Below, piece after piece: positions 1 to 9,867 of a stretch of DNA of 64,000 nucleotides; position 1 is the first letter of the stretch; every line of letters starts with the position of its first letter. The DNA is from JBQQPY01 sp052258065 (GTDB lineage Bacteria > Pseudomonadota > Gammaproteobacteria > Enterobacterales > Enterobacteriaceae): positions 1,426,001-1,490,000 of the forward strand of contig JBQQPY010000002.1 of NCBI GenBank assembly GCA_052258065.1. The letters run 5' to 3'. The translations under genes and the position numbers were made by a program. The notes below the pieces were generated by a model that made no database searches, was not told the origin of the DNA, and saw only the letters and a program-made list of their open reading frames with translations.

Positions 1-1476
1 CTTGTGTTCGTATAGCGCAATTAGCGCCCCTAAACTATAGGGAGTAATCTTATGCAGCAAAATAGAGTTAGTAGGACGGTTGCCCTCAAACACTTTAAAC
101 GGCACAACATGCTTTACCTGATCCGGCGATTTTCCGGTTGCGCTGCATTCTTTCTCCACTACAGCGCGTGATTTGCCAAAGGCCAGCGCTTCAGTCTGGG
201 CGAAGAAATTAGCAAGCAGTTTTTCGTGGTGATCGGCTAGTGGATTATGGCTAATGACGGGAGCGATAAAATCGCAAGGAACAATTTTTGTTCCCTGTTG
301 AAGTAGCTGATAAAATGAATGCTGCCCGTTAGTGCCAGCTTCACCCCAGACAATAGTGCCGGTTTGATAACTTACGGGATGCCCCTCGCGATCAACATAT
401 TTCCCGTTGGACTCCATATTACCCTGCTGGAGATAGGCTGCGAACCGGTGCATATATTGATCATAAGGCAGTATCGCCTCCGTTTCCATTCCGTAGAAAT
501 TATTATACCAAATGCTGATAAGCGCCAACAGTACCGGTAAATTTTTATCCAGAGGCGTTTTTATGAAATGATGGTCCATGGCGTGCGCGCCACTGAGCAG
601 TTTTTCGAAATTCTCAAAGCCGAGCGACAGCGCAATAGATAAACCGATCGCGGACCACAGGGAATAGCGGCCGCCAACCCAGTCCCAGAACTCAAACATA
701 TTTTCAGTATCAATCCCAAATTTTGCTACCGCTTTTGCGTTAGTAGACAAGGCGGCAAAATGCCGGACGACATGTTTCTCATCAACAGCGGTTTTCAGAA
801 ACCAATCTCGCGCGCTGTGAGCATTGGTCATGGTTTCCTGGGTGGTAAAGGCTTTAGACGCGACCAGGAATAAGGTAGTCGCTGGATTCAGCTCTTTAAT
901 CGTTTCAGTTATATGAGTGCCGTCAACGTTAGATACATAATGCATGTGAAGATGATTTTTATAAGGCCGTAGCGCCTCAGTCACCATATATGGGCCTAGA
1001 TCGGATCCGCCGATACCGATGTTGACGATATCGGTAATGGCGCGGCCAGTATACCCCTTCCATTCGCCACTAATGACCCTCTTGCAAAATTGTTTCATTT
1101 TCGCCAGCACCGCATTAACGCTTGGCATCACATCATTACCATCAACATTAATCGGCTCATTGCTGCGGTTGCGCAATGCCACATGTAGCGCCGCCCTATC
1201 CTCGGTACGATTGATTTTCTCGCCCTTGAACATTGCAGTAATTGCTTGCTTCACGCCACACTCGCTTGCCAGTGCCAATAAGCGGGTCACAGTCTCGGCA
1301 GTAATAAGGTTTTTGGAGTAATCCACCAGCATCTGGTTATCGAACATTAACGAGAAGGCAGAAAAACGCTCCGGCTCTTGGGCAAATAAGTCGCTTATTT
1401 TTACGTCTCTCATCGAGTCGAAATGTTGTTGCAGCGCTTTCCAGGCTGCGGTATGACGGGGATTGATATTTTTCAT
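1..1476 (-). CDS. pgi: Glucose-6-phosphate isomerase, C-terminus beyond window
   Basis: Interconverts glucose-6-phosphate and fructose-6-phosphate in glycolysis and gluconeogenesis (cytoplasm). The frame is open from an ATG at 1476 to the window edge, 492 codons of a protein normally about 549 long. It reads like E. coli Pgi throughout: start MKNINPRHTAAWKALQQHF, then the sugar-phosphate-binding SIS region with NIGIGGSDLGP and FLVASKAFTTQETM, then GGRYSLWSAIGL and GTNGQHSFYQ with the active-site His. The catalytic Lys near the C-terminus lies outside the window. The divergent partner is lysC, as in E. coli, with the lysine riboswitch region in between. No disruption seen in the visible part. 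Confidence 0.93.
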   Translation of the reverse strand, partial: MKNINPRHTAAWKALQQHFDSMRDVKISDLFAQEPERFSAFSLMFDNQMLVDYSKNLITAETVTRLLALASECGVKQAITAMFKGEKINRTEDRAALHVALRNRSNEPINVDGNDVMPSVNAVLAKMKQFCKRVISGEWKGYTGRAITDIVNIGIGGSDLGPYMVTEALRPYKNHLHMHYVSNVDGTHITETIKELNPATTLFLVASKAFTTQETMTNAHSARDWFLKTAVDEKHVVRHFAALSTNAKAVAKFGIDTENMFEFWDWVGGRYSLWSAIGLSIALSLGFENFEKLLSGAHAMDHHFIKTPLDKNLPVLLALISIWYNNFYGMETEAILPYDQYMHRFAAYLQQGNMESNGKYVDREGHPVSYQTGTIVWGEAGTNGQHSFYQLLQQGTKIVPCDFIAPVISHNPLADHHEKLLANFFAQTEALAFGKSRAVVEKECSATGKSPDQVKHVVPFKVFEGNRPTNSILLHKITPYSLGALIALYEHK

Positions 1477-1769
1477 AAAAACACTCTTATAAGTGATTAA
1501 ATCGTTTCGTAATTTTTATTGCATCGCTCAACGCCGTGTTGAGAATTCTTTTTTCTTATGATAGCATTTAGTAATATATTTCTCTGCATAAAAACTAACA
1601 TCAGCCGCGTGGCAAGCTTTTATTCTGCAGATTAGACTCGGGCCATTTCCCCTACCATACATTATTGCCTGCTAGGAACTCAGGCGATAATAAAATTATA
1701 TCCTACCTCGTTGACATCAACATTATTACCCCTTATTTCTAATAGCCTAATGGCACATATAATGCGTGA

Positions 1770-1965
1770 ATCAGAAGAGAAGCGTCCTCCAAGGCAGGGT
1801 GTGGAAAAGCCCGCTTCCGCGCGATCACAACCCAGAGAAAGTGGCGTTGAGAGGATGGCGAGCATACAAGGCCACACACCCGCAACCACTAGCGCTGAAG
1901 ACTCTGGCATGTTACCAGGCTTGATCACAACTAAGCGCTCGGCTCGGTAGAGCGCCTCTAGGTAT
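1770..1965 (+). promoter_or_regulatory. Lysine riboswitch (L-box) upstream of lysC, partly degraded
   Basis: The leader between pgi and lysC keeps the layout of the enterobacterial lysC lysine riboswitch: an AGAAGAG segment at 1773-1779, a run with AGGCAGGGTGTGGAAAAGCC (1791-1810), GAGAGGATGGCGAGC near 1849-1863, TTACCAGGCTTGATCACAAC near 1911-1930 and GGTAGAGCGCCTCTAGGTA closing the P1-side helix. The family senses lysine and represses lysC. Some paired positions look altered (AGAAGAG faces GCCTCTAGG), so ligand response is uncertain. Boundaries are approximate. Confidence 0.7.
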
Positions 1966-2072
1966 ATCGTAGCCAACTTCTACGCCTGCTCCCTTTCCCC
2001 GCACGTGATTCATGCCCGGTCTAATATTACAGATGTCACCAGCCGCGGCATCTGACACGAGGCATTTTAAAC

Positions 2073-3440
2073 ATGTTAAACAACTCTGTTGCTCACCTGA
2101 GGGTAGCCAAATTCGGCGGCACTAGTATAGCCGACTTGGACGCGATAAACCGCAGCGCGGATATAATATTAGCCAATCCCACCGTCCGTCTGGTGGTGCT
2201 GTCTGCTTCGGCCGGCGTCACCAATGTATTGGTGGCGTTGTCGGAAGGCAACGAAGCGAAGTGTCGCGCCTACTATCTCGATGAAATACGCCGAATCCAA
2301 TATAACATTATCGACCGCATGGCTGAGCCAACGGCAATTCGCGCAGAGATCGATCGGATGATTGATAACATCACCATACTCGCTGAAGCGGCCGGCCTTG
2401 CAACATCACTTGCGCTGACCGATGAATTGGTCAGCTACGGCGAGCTGATATCGACCCTGATTTTTGTAGAAGTTCTGCGGCAGCGTGGTGTAGCCGCAGC
2501 GTGGTTTGATGTGCGTAAAGTGATGCGCACGAACGATCAGTTTGGCCGAGCCGAGCCGGACAGCCATATACTCAAGGCGCAGACGCGCACCTTGCTGTTG
2601 CCGCGTCTGGCAGGCGAGCTAGTGATTACGCAAGGCTTTATCGGCAGCGAGGCAAAAGGACGCACTACCACCCTTGGCCGGGGAGGTAGCGATTATACGG
2701 CAGCGCTGCTAGGAGAAGCGTTAGAGGCAAGGCGCATTGACATATGGACCGATGTTCCCGGCATCTACACCAGCGATCCGCGCGTTGTGCCGCAGGCTAA
2801 GCGCATTGACGAAATCAGCTTTGAAGAAGCGGCAGAAATGGCTATTTTTGGCGCTAAAATTCTACATCCAGCCACGCTACTGCCTGCGGCACGCAGCGCG
2901 ATTCCGGTCTTTATAGGCTCTAGTAAAGATCCTGATGCCGGCGGTACTCTGGTTTATAATTACACCGACACTCCGCCGCTGTTCCGCGCGTTAGCCCTGC
3001 GCCGTCGCCAAACGCTACTGACGCTGCATAGCCTCAGCATGCTGCACGCCCCTGGCTTTCTGGCGGAGGTGTTTTATATTCTGGCGCGACATGCAATTTC
3101 GGCACATCTTATCACCACGTCTGAGGTCAGCGTGGCGCTCACTCTGGACACTACCAGCTGCAGCAGCACCACACGCGCGAGCCTGCTGATACCCGCATTA
3201 CTGACGGAACTCTCCTCTCTTTGCCGAGTAGAGGTAGAAGAGGAACTGGCGCTGGTAGCATTGATTGGCAATAAATTGCCGCAGGCTTACGGGGTAGGAA
3301 AAGCAGTCTTCGACGTCTTGGAGCCGTTCAATGTCCGGCTTATTTGCTACGGCGCCAGCAGCCATAATCTCTGCCTGCTGGTGCCGGCTGGCGATGCTGA
3401 GCAGGTAGTAAGAACTTTGCATAATGCGCTGTTTGGCTAA
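2073..3440 (+). CDS. lysC: Lysine-sensitive aspartokinase III
   Basis: Phosphorylates aspartate, the first step towards lysine, diaminopimelate, threonine and methionine. 455 aa against 449 in E. coli LysC. The kinase domain opens with KFGGTSIADLDAINRSAD (about residues 13-30) and carries GRGGSDYTAALLGEA and DIWTDVPGIYTSDPRVV; two ACT domains that bind lysine fill the C-terminal third (LLTLHSLSMLHAPGFL, SEVSVALTLD, LVALIGNKLPQAYGVG). The start ATG follows GACACGAGG at 2055-2063, the same leader motif as E. coli lysC. Divergent from pgi. Likely controlled by the upstream riboswitch. No internal stop; it looks functional and would supply diaminopimelate for the cell wall. Confidence 0.95.
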   Translation: MLNNSVAHLRVAKFGGTSIADLDAINRSADIILANPTVRLVVLSASAGVTNVLVALSEGNEAKCRAYYLDEIRRIQYNIIDRMAEPTAIRAEIDRMIDNITILAEAAGLATSLALTDELVSYGELISTLIFVEVLRQRGVAAAWFDVRKVMRTNDQFGRAEPDSHILKAQTRTLLLPRLAGELVITQGFIGSEAKGRTTTLGRGGSDYTAALLGEALEARRIDIWTDVPGIYTSDPRVVPQAKRIDEISFEEAAEMAIFGAKILHPATLLPAARSAIPVFIGSSKDPDAGGTLVYNYTDTPPLFRALALRRRQTLLTLHSLSMLHAPGFLAEVFYILARHAISAHLITTSEVSVALTLDTTSCSSTTRASLLIPALLTELSSLCRVEVEEELALVALIGNKLPQAYGVGKAVFDVLEPFNVRLICYGASSHNLCLLVPAGDAEQVVRTLHNALFG

Positions 3441-3712
3441 GCCTGTCCGCGACAAGATTATAAAATAATTTATGTAAACGGTATTTTGGAGAAAATCTTC
3501 AGAGAATTATAAACTGCCTATCAGCAAGGAGCTGATTAACCAATTGGGTCTATTCTCAAGCGAAATGCAGAGTAAACTCATTCATATTATAAATTACCGT
3601 TAGCTGCTTGAATCTAGATGGTCGCGACTCCTCGCGTCTGTTAATAGGCTTCTGCGTTGCTTAAAATATTCTAAGGTTGATTTCGGATTAGTAAGCCGAA
3701 ATTAAAATATAA

Positions 3713-3914
3713 CCCGATTACGAATTTTGCGCATCTAGATCAATTTTAATCTTTTATTCCATTTTATTGAGCTATTCCAGCTATATCTCTGAAATCTAAG
3801 TGGTAGACTACTTGAAGTAGAGTTTGTGACATTCTTAAGCAGAGCATTTATCTCCTTGAAACGATCTATTTCTAATGTAGCCTAGGTGTGGCTAGGCCAA
3901 TATACGTAATCAGG
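3713..3914. mobile_element. MITE-1 copy, internally shortened (IS1595-derived)
   Basis: Starts with CCCGATTACGAATTTTG, a variant of the MITE-1 end, and finishes with TGGCTAGGCCAATATACGTA followed by ATCAGG, the other end. The middle has lost most of the coding tail. After it comes a short stretch (3915-3975) that recurs next to MITE-1 copies at 26415 and 51070. Confidence 0.55.
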
Positions 3915-4475
3915 AAATACAATGGAAAAACTTTCTCGCACAGCTCGCTACGTTTATTTTTTAGAAGTTTGCATACACGCAAACAAGCATATCAGCATGA
4001 CTACTAGTCCTCTAGGCAACCACCGGCTTAGTCTAGGTTAACGTCCAGAAATTTTATGCGTCCGACTTACGCATCTGATAACATGGTATACGTTCGGCGT
4101 TTATCGTGCATTTCATTTGAAAATATGCCGGCGTTAATCAGGTAATGACCTACGTAAGTACTATTTATAATAGTAGCTGGACGCAATGCAAGCCCGGCCC
4201 AGCTGCCTACGTTGCAGTTTGCTGCAGGTGCTTGGATTAGATAGCGCTGCCGGTAAGCAGCGAATCGGCAGCGAGAAAATCCGGCTCGCGCAGGTTATTG
4301 TCACACAGTTCTAGCAAAGCGAGATCATCGCGCTTGATGAAAATATCCTGCGCAAGAAAACCCGCAAGCTGGAGAAAATGCTAAAGCGGCATCAGCGGCT
4401 TGATAATATCCGGGCAAAGAATAACTAACCGGCTAACCGTTGAGCAAGATTGCCTATGACATCCATGGCGCCGGC
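3915..4475. other. Unrecognised stretch with a coding-like relic (about 4205-4435)
   Basis: No gene is recognised. From 4205 to 4435 the base composition becomes gene-like and one plus-strand frame, after an in-frame stop, encodes a charged helical stretch EIIALDENILRKKTRKLEKM ending RLDNIRAKNN at a stop near 4428. This looks like the end of a coiled-coil protein but I cannot name it. The rest is AT-rich with nothing recognisable. Confidence 0.35.
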
Positions 4476-5067
4476 TTAGCGGCAATTGCCGAAAATACGG
4501 AGCAATATCAAGAAAAAATTAAGGATGGCTGTATGCCTATCTTTTTTAGTTTCTACGTGTCATAGGCAATCGACCCCACGAAGACTAGCGCGGTGGTGTA
4601 GCTTGCCTCCCACATCAACGCGGCGCTCTTCAGCCAGGTATTCAATAGAGATGAATGCTACGAATAGTAAATTGCTAAAGCTGCTCAAATCTCGCTTGGT
4701 GATATAGCTGTAAAGTATCGTAGCGCCAAACATGCCGGCGGTCACTAAAAAAGAGCTGGCGATGGAAGACGACGTGTAGACAATAAAAATGCTGGTAAGC
4801 GTCAACCCGGTCAGCCAGGAATCAAGCATGAAGAGCGATGTTGCTATCGTCCAGCTGGAATGGTTTATCATTCCAGCAGTGATAAAGATTAGTGTGAATT
4901 GCGCAATGATTAGACCAAAAAGGTTGTATGATTTGAGAAAATGAGCAGCAGCGCTGGCGTACAGGAAGCGTTCCAAGCTACGAAAGTGGTTAATAGCAAT
5001 CCCGCCGGTCATACAGCTGTAGACCTGCGCTATAAACGACCGTACCGCGCTGATAGAATTGGTCCAT
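4476..5067 (-). pseudogene. ybhL: ybhL relic (BI-1/YccA-family inner-membrane protein)
   Basis: The E. coli family member is a seven-helix inner-membrane protein of 234 aa and unclear role. Here the parts occur in order on the minus strand but in different frames: MDQFYQRGTVV..AGLQLYD from an ATG at 5067; a well kept middle with LTGLTLTSIFIVYTSSSIAS and TAGMFGATILYSYITKRDLS; VFVGSIAYDT near 4590-4560; and LFLILLRIFGNCR ending at a stop at 4476-4478. At least two frameshifts and an internal loss (592 bp against about 705) make it non-functional. It lies next to ybhK, as expected for the ybh region of enteric genomes. Confidence 0.85.
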
Positions 5068-5259
5068 GATTATCACCTTTGAGTTAGCAAAATGCTCCAG
5101 GTCGCGCGGACGACTCATCTTAACTCACTATATAATGAAAATACGGTGGATGAAGTAAATCTTCTTCGCCCGTGGCCCATCGTGCTGCAAAGAGTCACCT
5201 AATCTTGTCTTTCTCATCCGGCGGATTAAGAAAAGACAGTATGTACATTTATTTCTCTA

Positions 5260-5855
5260 TTCACTAGCATAGTTACACTGAATCCAGATAGACGTCTGCC
5301 AGCAGTGAGTCTCGTCGCTTTCCGGCGGGCATGTAGGATATACGTCCTGCAGTGTTAACTTCGTTTGATTCAACCCGTTGATCTACTGATATTTTCGTTG
5401 TTGCGATTTTATCGATGATAAAAAGTTTCTCTGGTAAAGATGTGATCTTTCTTTAGACCATAATGTTCTTACATAAACTACATTCTCATGCTCTTGTTCA
5501 GGAGCATGTACAGTTTTTTACCGTTATCGTATAGTGCTAAAAAGCACGATAGAGTGGCAGTGGCAAGGCATTGTCTCAATGCTGAAAGTATTTCTAGCTT
5601 ATATTTTAGACAAGGTTAGAGCACAAGACCAATCAGAAAGACGCATCAATAATGCGTCAGGATAAAATCAGAATACGCATCAATTTTTGAGCCGTGATTC
5701 GAGTTTTTCACAAAATTAGTTACTCTAATCAGCCGCAGTAGAAGAGTCTATTTGATATATCCACCGCTGCACGTACAGAGTTATCTGCATCAATCAATTT
5801 AATTATTCGCGATCTTAAATCCTTACTGTAAGACAGTGTCATGTAGACTGCAGAG
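5260..5855 (-). mobile_element. IS630-a transposase fragment (N-terminal half)
   Basis: Minus strand carries, with many stops, the N-terminal helix-turn-helix and middle parts of the small IS630-type transposase, from the CAGCAGTGAGT segment near 5298 through the TCTCTGGTAAA stretch near 5430 to the first codons near 5850. Same sequence as the fuller copy at 33772-34768. It ends about 100 bases before the ybhK start. Confidence 0.7.
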
Positions 5856-5960
5856 AAAATCCTTACTATGCGTTCTCGTCCCGGTTCGCTTTTTCCGGCA
5901 AATCCGCTATTTTATCCTAGAGTCAGCCTTAGTCACACATTTGACACCATTAGGAGAAAT

Positions 5961-6872
5961 ATGCGCAACCGAACATTAGCCGATTTAGATCAGGTGGTCG
6001 CTCTGGGAGGCGGCCACGGCTTAGGCCGGGTTATGTCTGCGCTTTCCTTTCTGGGGTCACGATTGACAGGCATCGTTACCACTACTGATAATGGTGGTTC
6101 TTCCGGCCGCATTCGCCAGTCTGAAGGAGGTATTGCCTGGGGTGATACCCGAAACTGTCTCAATCAGCTTATCGCCGAACCGAGCATTGCCTCGGCAATG
6201 TTTGAATATCGCTTTGGTGGTCAGGGCGAACTGGCAGGTCACAACCTGGGCAATTTAATGTTAAAAGCGCTGGATAATCTCAGTGTCAGGCCGCTTGAGG
6301 CCATTAACTTGATTCGCAATCTACTAAAGGTCAACGCTAGCCTGATCTCAATGTCGGAACAGCCGGTGGATTTGCAGGCTACCGCGCTGTCCGGCGACAC
6401 CGTGTATGGAGAAGTTGCGATTGACCGGCTGAGTGAATTGCCAGTACAGCTGAAGCTAACAGCATCAGTTCGGGCGCCGCGCGAAGCGTTGCTGGCTATC
6501 GCCGGCGCGGATCTCATTATTATTGGTCCCGGAAGCTTTCTTACCAGTTTGATGCCGCTGTTGCTGGTAGAAGATTTGACGCAGGCGCTGCGCCGCATCC
6601 GCGCGCCGCTGATCTATTTGGATAACCTCGGTCGCGAACTCAGCGTAGCTGCAGCAAATATGACGCTAGCGCAAAAAGTAGGAATGATGGAGAAGGCCAT
6701 AGGCCGAAAAAAGGTTATCGACGGAGTGATTATCGGCCCAGGAACAGCAACGGATAGCCTCGCAGAGCGCATTATCATACAGCGGTCGCTGTCGGCGAAC
6801 GATGAGCCGCATCATCACGACCGAGCGTTACTGCGCCAAGCGCTGAATCTGGCTCTGAAGTTACTCGGCTGA
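5961..6872 (+). CDS. ybhK: YvcK/YbhK-family protein (CofD-like fold)
   Basis: Members of this family (YvcK, CofD-like fold) bind sugar nucleotides or a phosphate ligand and influence cell-wall or carbon metabolism; the E. coli protein has no proven reaction. The ATG at 5961 is preceded by AGGAG and gives MRNRTLADLDQVVALGGGHG, matching E. coli YbhK; the frame is open further upstream (to 5868) but that part has no homology and an IS relic ends there. Conserved: GGGHGLGR (residues 18-25), TTTDNGGSSGRIRQSEGGIA, GHNLGNLMLKAL and IIIGPGSFLTSLMP. 303 aa, normal length. Convergent with the uvrB relic, as in E. coli. Confidence 0.9.
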   Translation: MRNRTLADLDQVVALGGGHGLGRVMSALSFLGSRLTGIVTTTDNGGSSGRIRQSEGGIAWGDTRNCLNQLIAEPSIASAMFEYRFGGQGELAGHNLGNLMLKALDNLSVRPLEAINLIRNLLKVNASLISMSEQPVDLQATALSGDTVYGEVAIDRLSELPVQLKLTASVRAPREALLAIAGADLIIIGPGSFLTSLMPLLLVEDLTQALRRIRAPLIYLDNLGRELSVAAANMTLAQKVGMMEKAIGRKKVIDGVIIGPGTATDSLAERIIIQRSLSANDEPHHHDRALLRQALNLALKLLG

Positions 6873-6942
6873 CTGCCGGAGAGGGTCTTGCAGGAGAAGA
6901 TGTCCAGGCTGCAATAAGTCGCCAGCCGATGGCAAAGCCCCG

Positions 6943-8178
6943 TTAAGAGACGGCATTAAATTGTTCGCGCAGAGTGTAAATTTGATCGCGCATGCTGGCG
7001 GCCTGCTCGAATTCCAGGTTCTGCGCATGTTGCTGCATGCAGATTTCTAATTCGCAAATCTTCTGCTCTAGAGTTTTCGGAATGAAATCGTCATACTTCG
7101 CAACAACTTTTATTGCCTGGTATTTTTATGCTTTGTGTACAGCGGGGGAATTGGTCCAGCTTAATAATATCGGCGATTTGCTTATTTATCGCCTGCGGTA
7201 CAATGCCGTTAGCCAGCTTATACCCATGCCGTTTCTCTCGCCGGCGCTCGGTCTCCTCAATTGTACGCGGCATTAACAGTGTAATTTTATCGCTATACAA
7301 AATAGACTTACCGTTGAGATAGCTCCGCCGACTGATGGCTTGAATTAGAAGAACATCCGGAGCGAAAATCCTTCCTTGTAGGCGTCCAGGATCGCGACTA
7401 GCGATACCTCAGGTATATCTAACTCTTCGCGTAGAAGGTTGATGCCGACTAGTACATCGAATTTGCCCAGACGAAAATCGTGGATGATTTCCATCCGCTT
7501 TACGGTTTCGATGTCTGAATGCAGATAGCAAACCCGCACGCCTTATTCCTCGAGATACTCGTTTAAATCCTAAGCCATCCGTTTGGTCAACGTTGTCACT
7601 ATCACCTGATTATGAACGTGTACCCGCCAACAGATTTCTGACAACCGATTATCCACCTGGGTGTTAACCAGCGGGGCCAGGCGTGGCGGAGACATAAATA
7701 ATCTTCGACGCGGCGCGGCGAACTCTTCAAATTTCATTGGACGTTTGTCCAGCGCCGAAGGCAGGCAGAAGCCGTATTCTACCATGCTCTCTTTTCGCGC
7801 TCGTTCGCCTCGGTACATTCCGCTAATTTACGGAATGGTGGTATGGAATTCGTTTACTATAAGCAGGCTATCAGCGGGCAGATAATCGAGCAAGATCCAG
7901 CAGATCGCCTGACCCGCAGCCCGACAGGTAGCGGAAGTAGTTCTCAATTCCCGAGCAATAGCCCAGCTCATTCATCATTTCTGGATCAAAGGTGGTGCGA
8001 TGTAAAAACGTCGCTCTTCCAGAAGCTGGCCGTTAGCAAGCAATATTTGACGACGTTCGGCTAGCTTCACTTTAATATCTTTTATTGCTTGCACGAGCCG
8101 CTCCTGATTGACATAGTCTGTGAGCGTGTCGAACAGCGATAAGCGCTCCACTTCGTCATCAAACAGCTCAAGCAGCAG
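6943..8178 (-). pseudogene. uvrB: uvrB relic (excinuclease ABC subunit B)
   Basis: UvrB is the damage-verifying helicase of nucleotide excision repair, 673 aa. Here only about residues 240-673 can be traced, in several frames: LFDDEVERLSLFD, then a gap, RRQILLANGQLLEERR, EMMNELGYCSGIENY, MYRGERARKESMVEYGF, VTTLTKRMA, YLHSDIETVKRMEII, LVGINLLREELDIPEVSLVA, and the UVR domain QNLEFEQAASMRDQIYTLRE ending at TAA 6943-6945. Stops and frameshifts are frequent, for instance YLPADSLLIVNEFHTTIP has a stop. The N-terminal ATP-binding third is gone, replaced by an IS630-b fragment. Position between ybhK and bioD is the enteric order. Confidence 0.92.
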
Positions 8179-8400
8179 CTCAAGCAGCTGCAAGATAGAT
8201 CGGATCAAGCGTTGTGTTGTCAAAGAAATGTTTGAAGTAGCCCTGAGCCATAAACCTAGCAAACGGGTGTATGACCGCATTGTAGATCGTGATGCAGAAG
8301 CCCATTTAATTGCGCTAAGCTGCAGCAACCCGCTAGAAGGGCCGGATTAGTAATCCTTGTAACTGCTGGCCGAAAACCTATAAAACTGGACATTATTGCC
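8179..8400 (+). mobile_element. IS630-b transposase fragment inside uvrB
   Basis: Plus strand encodes RVYDRIVDRDAEAHLIALSC, the helix-turn-helix region of the longer IS630-type transposase, also found at 13760-13850, 32750-32850 and (minus) 46780-46860. It abuts the truncated uvrB and most likely marks the insertion or deletion that removed its 5' end. 8400-8563, on to the end of bioD, holds nothing recognised; a short minus-strand frame there (8256-8483) has no family I know. Confidence 0.75.
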
Positions 8401-8563
8401 TGCTGAAGAGCGCCGTTATGTGGCTTAGTAAGCGCCTCATGAACAAGGCAATCACTAATCTCTACACCTATCTTGCGAGCCAATCTAGTGCCGCAGCCTT
8501 CTTTTTAATCCGTTCAATCTGTAAGCTGCCTTTTTTCGCGAGCAGAAGCCGACAATCGACCGC

Positions 8564-9256
8564 TTAGACTGAACAGGGTTCTCTAAGTAGCGACAGATCG
8601 AGATAGTGCGCCAGCAGCGCATTTTCCGCCGCGCCGAGCCAGGGGATTTCTCCTAATAACGGGGCATTCAGCCGTTCTTGCAACGCGGATAGGTGATCCC
8701 GCAGCTGATGAGTGGGAGGCGCGGGATGGTTTGCAATCCACCCGACTAGACGCAGTCCAGCCTGCCTCACAGCCAGCGCGGTAAGCAGAGCATGGTTGAT
8801 ACAGCCAAGCCTCATACCGACGACTAGAATAACCGGCAGACCTTCAGCGACAACCCAATCAGCGTAAGAAAGTGTTTTTCCCAACGGGGTAAGCCAGCCT
8901 CCAGCTCCTTCTATGAATAGCCAATTCGCGGCAGCTTCCAGCGCGCGAAGTCCGGCAGATAGCTCGGCAACAGCGATAGGTCGTCCCTCGTCACGGCTGG
9001 CGATATGGGGCGAGGTCGGCTCAATAAACGCTAGTGGGTTGACTTGATGATAAGTCAGTGCCACGTTGCTATTAGCTATCAGCGCCAGCGCATCACGATT
9101 TCGCGGCCCTGCAGCAGTCAGTTCACACCCCGAGGCTACCGGTTTGTACCCCGCGGCGCGGTAACCCGCATGGGCGGCAGTCTGCAGCAGCGCGCAGGCT
9201 GCGAAAGTTTTACCGATATCAGTGTCGGTTCCGGTAATAAAAAAACGTTTAGTCAC
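8564..9256 (-). CDS. bioD: Dethiobiotin synthetase
   Basis: ATP-dependent closure of the ureido ring of dethiobiotin from diaminopelargonate and CO2, the penultimate biotin step. P-loop ITGTDTDIGKTFAACALLQT near the N-terminus, YKPVASG, FIEPTSPHIASRDEGRP, EGAGGWLTPL and VVGMRLGCINHALLT all match E. coli BioD. I choose the GTG at 9256, which gives VTKRFFITGTD and has GGAAGG eight bases upstream; an ATG at 9271 would add five residues. The frame stays open to 9379, but that part is IS630-b end sequence. In E. coli bioD follows bioC in one operon; here bioC and bioF are missing upstream. Confidence 0.92.
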   Translation of the reverse strand: MTKRFFITGTDTDIGKTFAACALLQTAAHAGYRAAGYKPVASGCELTAAGPRNRDALALIANSNVALTYHQVNPLAFIEPTSPHIASRDEGRPIAVAELSAGLRALEAAANWLFIEGAGGWLTPLGKTLSYADWVVAEGLPVILVVGMRLGCINHALLTALAVRQAGLRLVGWIANHPAPPTHQLRDHLSALQERLNAPLLGEIPWLGAAENALLAHYLDLSLLREPCSV

Positions 9257-9867
9257 GGTAAAGCCTTCCATAGATGAAGAGGCAACACTCAAGGATTTAT
9301 TTAGCTTTGATTTAGCTCGGTGTAACCGCCACCTTTTACGTGTTAAGACGCTAGCTTGGTAAGCAGACTGTCTACCCATTCTGTCTCCAGCGGCAACTGT
9401 TTATATACGATAAATATCGCCCAGTATGTACGACCCGCCCGAGGACCGTTGCCAGCAGGAACGGACCAGCATAGCGGCGAGAGCCGGGCAATCATGGCCC
9501 CTGATGGGTGACAGTAAGCCCTAAATACGCAGAGGCGCCGCGATGGTGAGAGCGAACAGAACAGAAATGAGAGAGCAGAGAGCCTAAGCGAAGATAACTG
9601 AACTAATCTGGCAGTTGCTGCTCCAGGCGCTGGTGATAATGGCTGTAAACCGTGATATATCTAGCTCCTCTCGCACTGACCCCTACTTATGCCGCAGTAT
9701 CACGCCGAAATCGCCCTAAGATGTCGCGCTAATCCGAGATAATCATTACTGGAAGTATTAAGATACGACTTATTGCCCCGTGAAGGAAATCATCATTGCC
9801 GCTGTTTGCCACCTGACGTTCGCGGTAGGTTTGCTTTTGGAGTAGCCGCACGTTATCCAGCTGTCGG
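9257..9867. other. Gap where bioF and bioC would be; holds an IS630-b end
   Basis: In the enteric bioBFCD operon about 2 kb of bioF and bioC lie here. Only about 600 bases remain. 9311-9352 has the IS630-b end (GGTGTAACCGCCACCTTTTA, CGTGTTAAG), also seen near 12985-13010 and 47130-47160. The remainder keeps gene-like composition, and one minus-strand frame ends YHQRLEQQLPD at a stop near 9604, but I cannot assign it to BioC or BioF. Confidence 0.5.

Noticed and set aside
1680..1976. Open frames on both strands between pgi and lysC
   Set aside because: The stretch is explained by the lysine riboswitch leader; neither frame resembles a protein.
4486..4707. 73-codon plus-strand frame near ybhL
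   Set aside because: Lies antisense to recognisable ybhL coding sequence and has no start signal.
7975..8328. 117-codon minus-strand frame
   Set aside because: Its first half is antisense to IS630-b and the second half is uvrB; not a gene.
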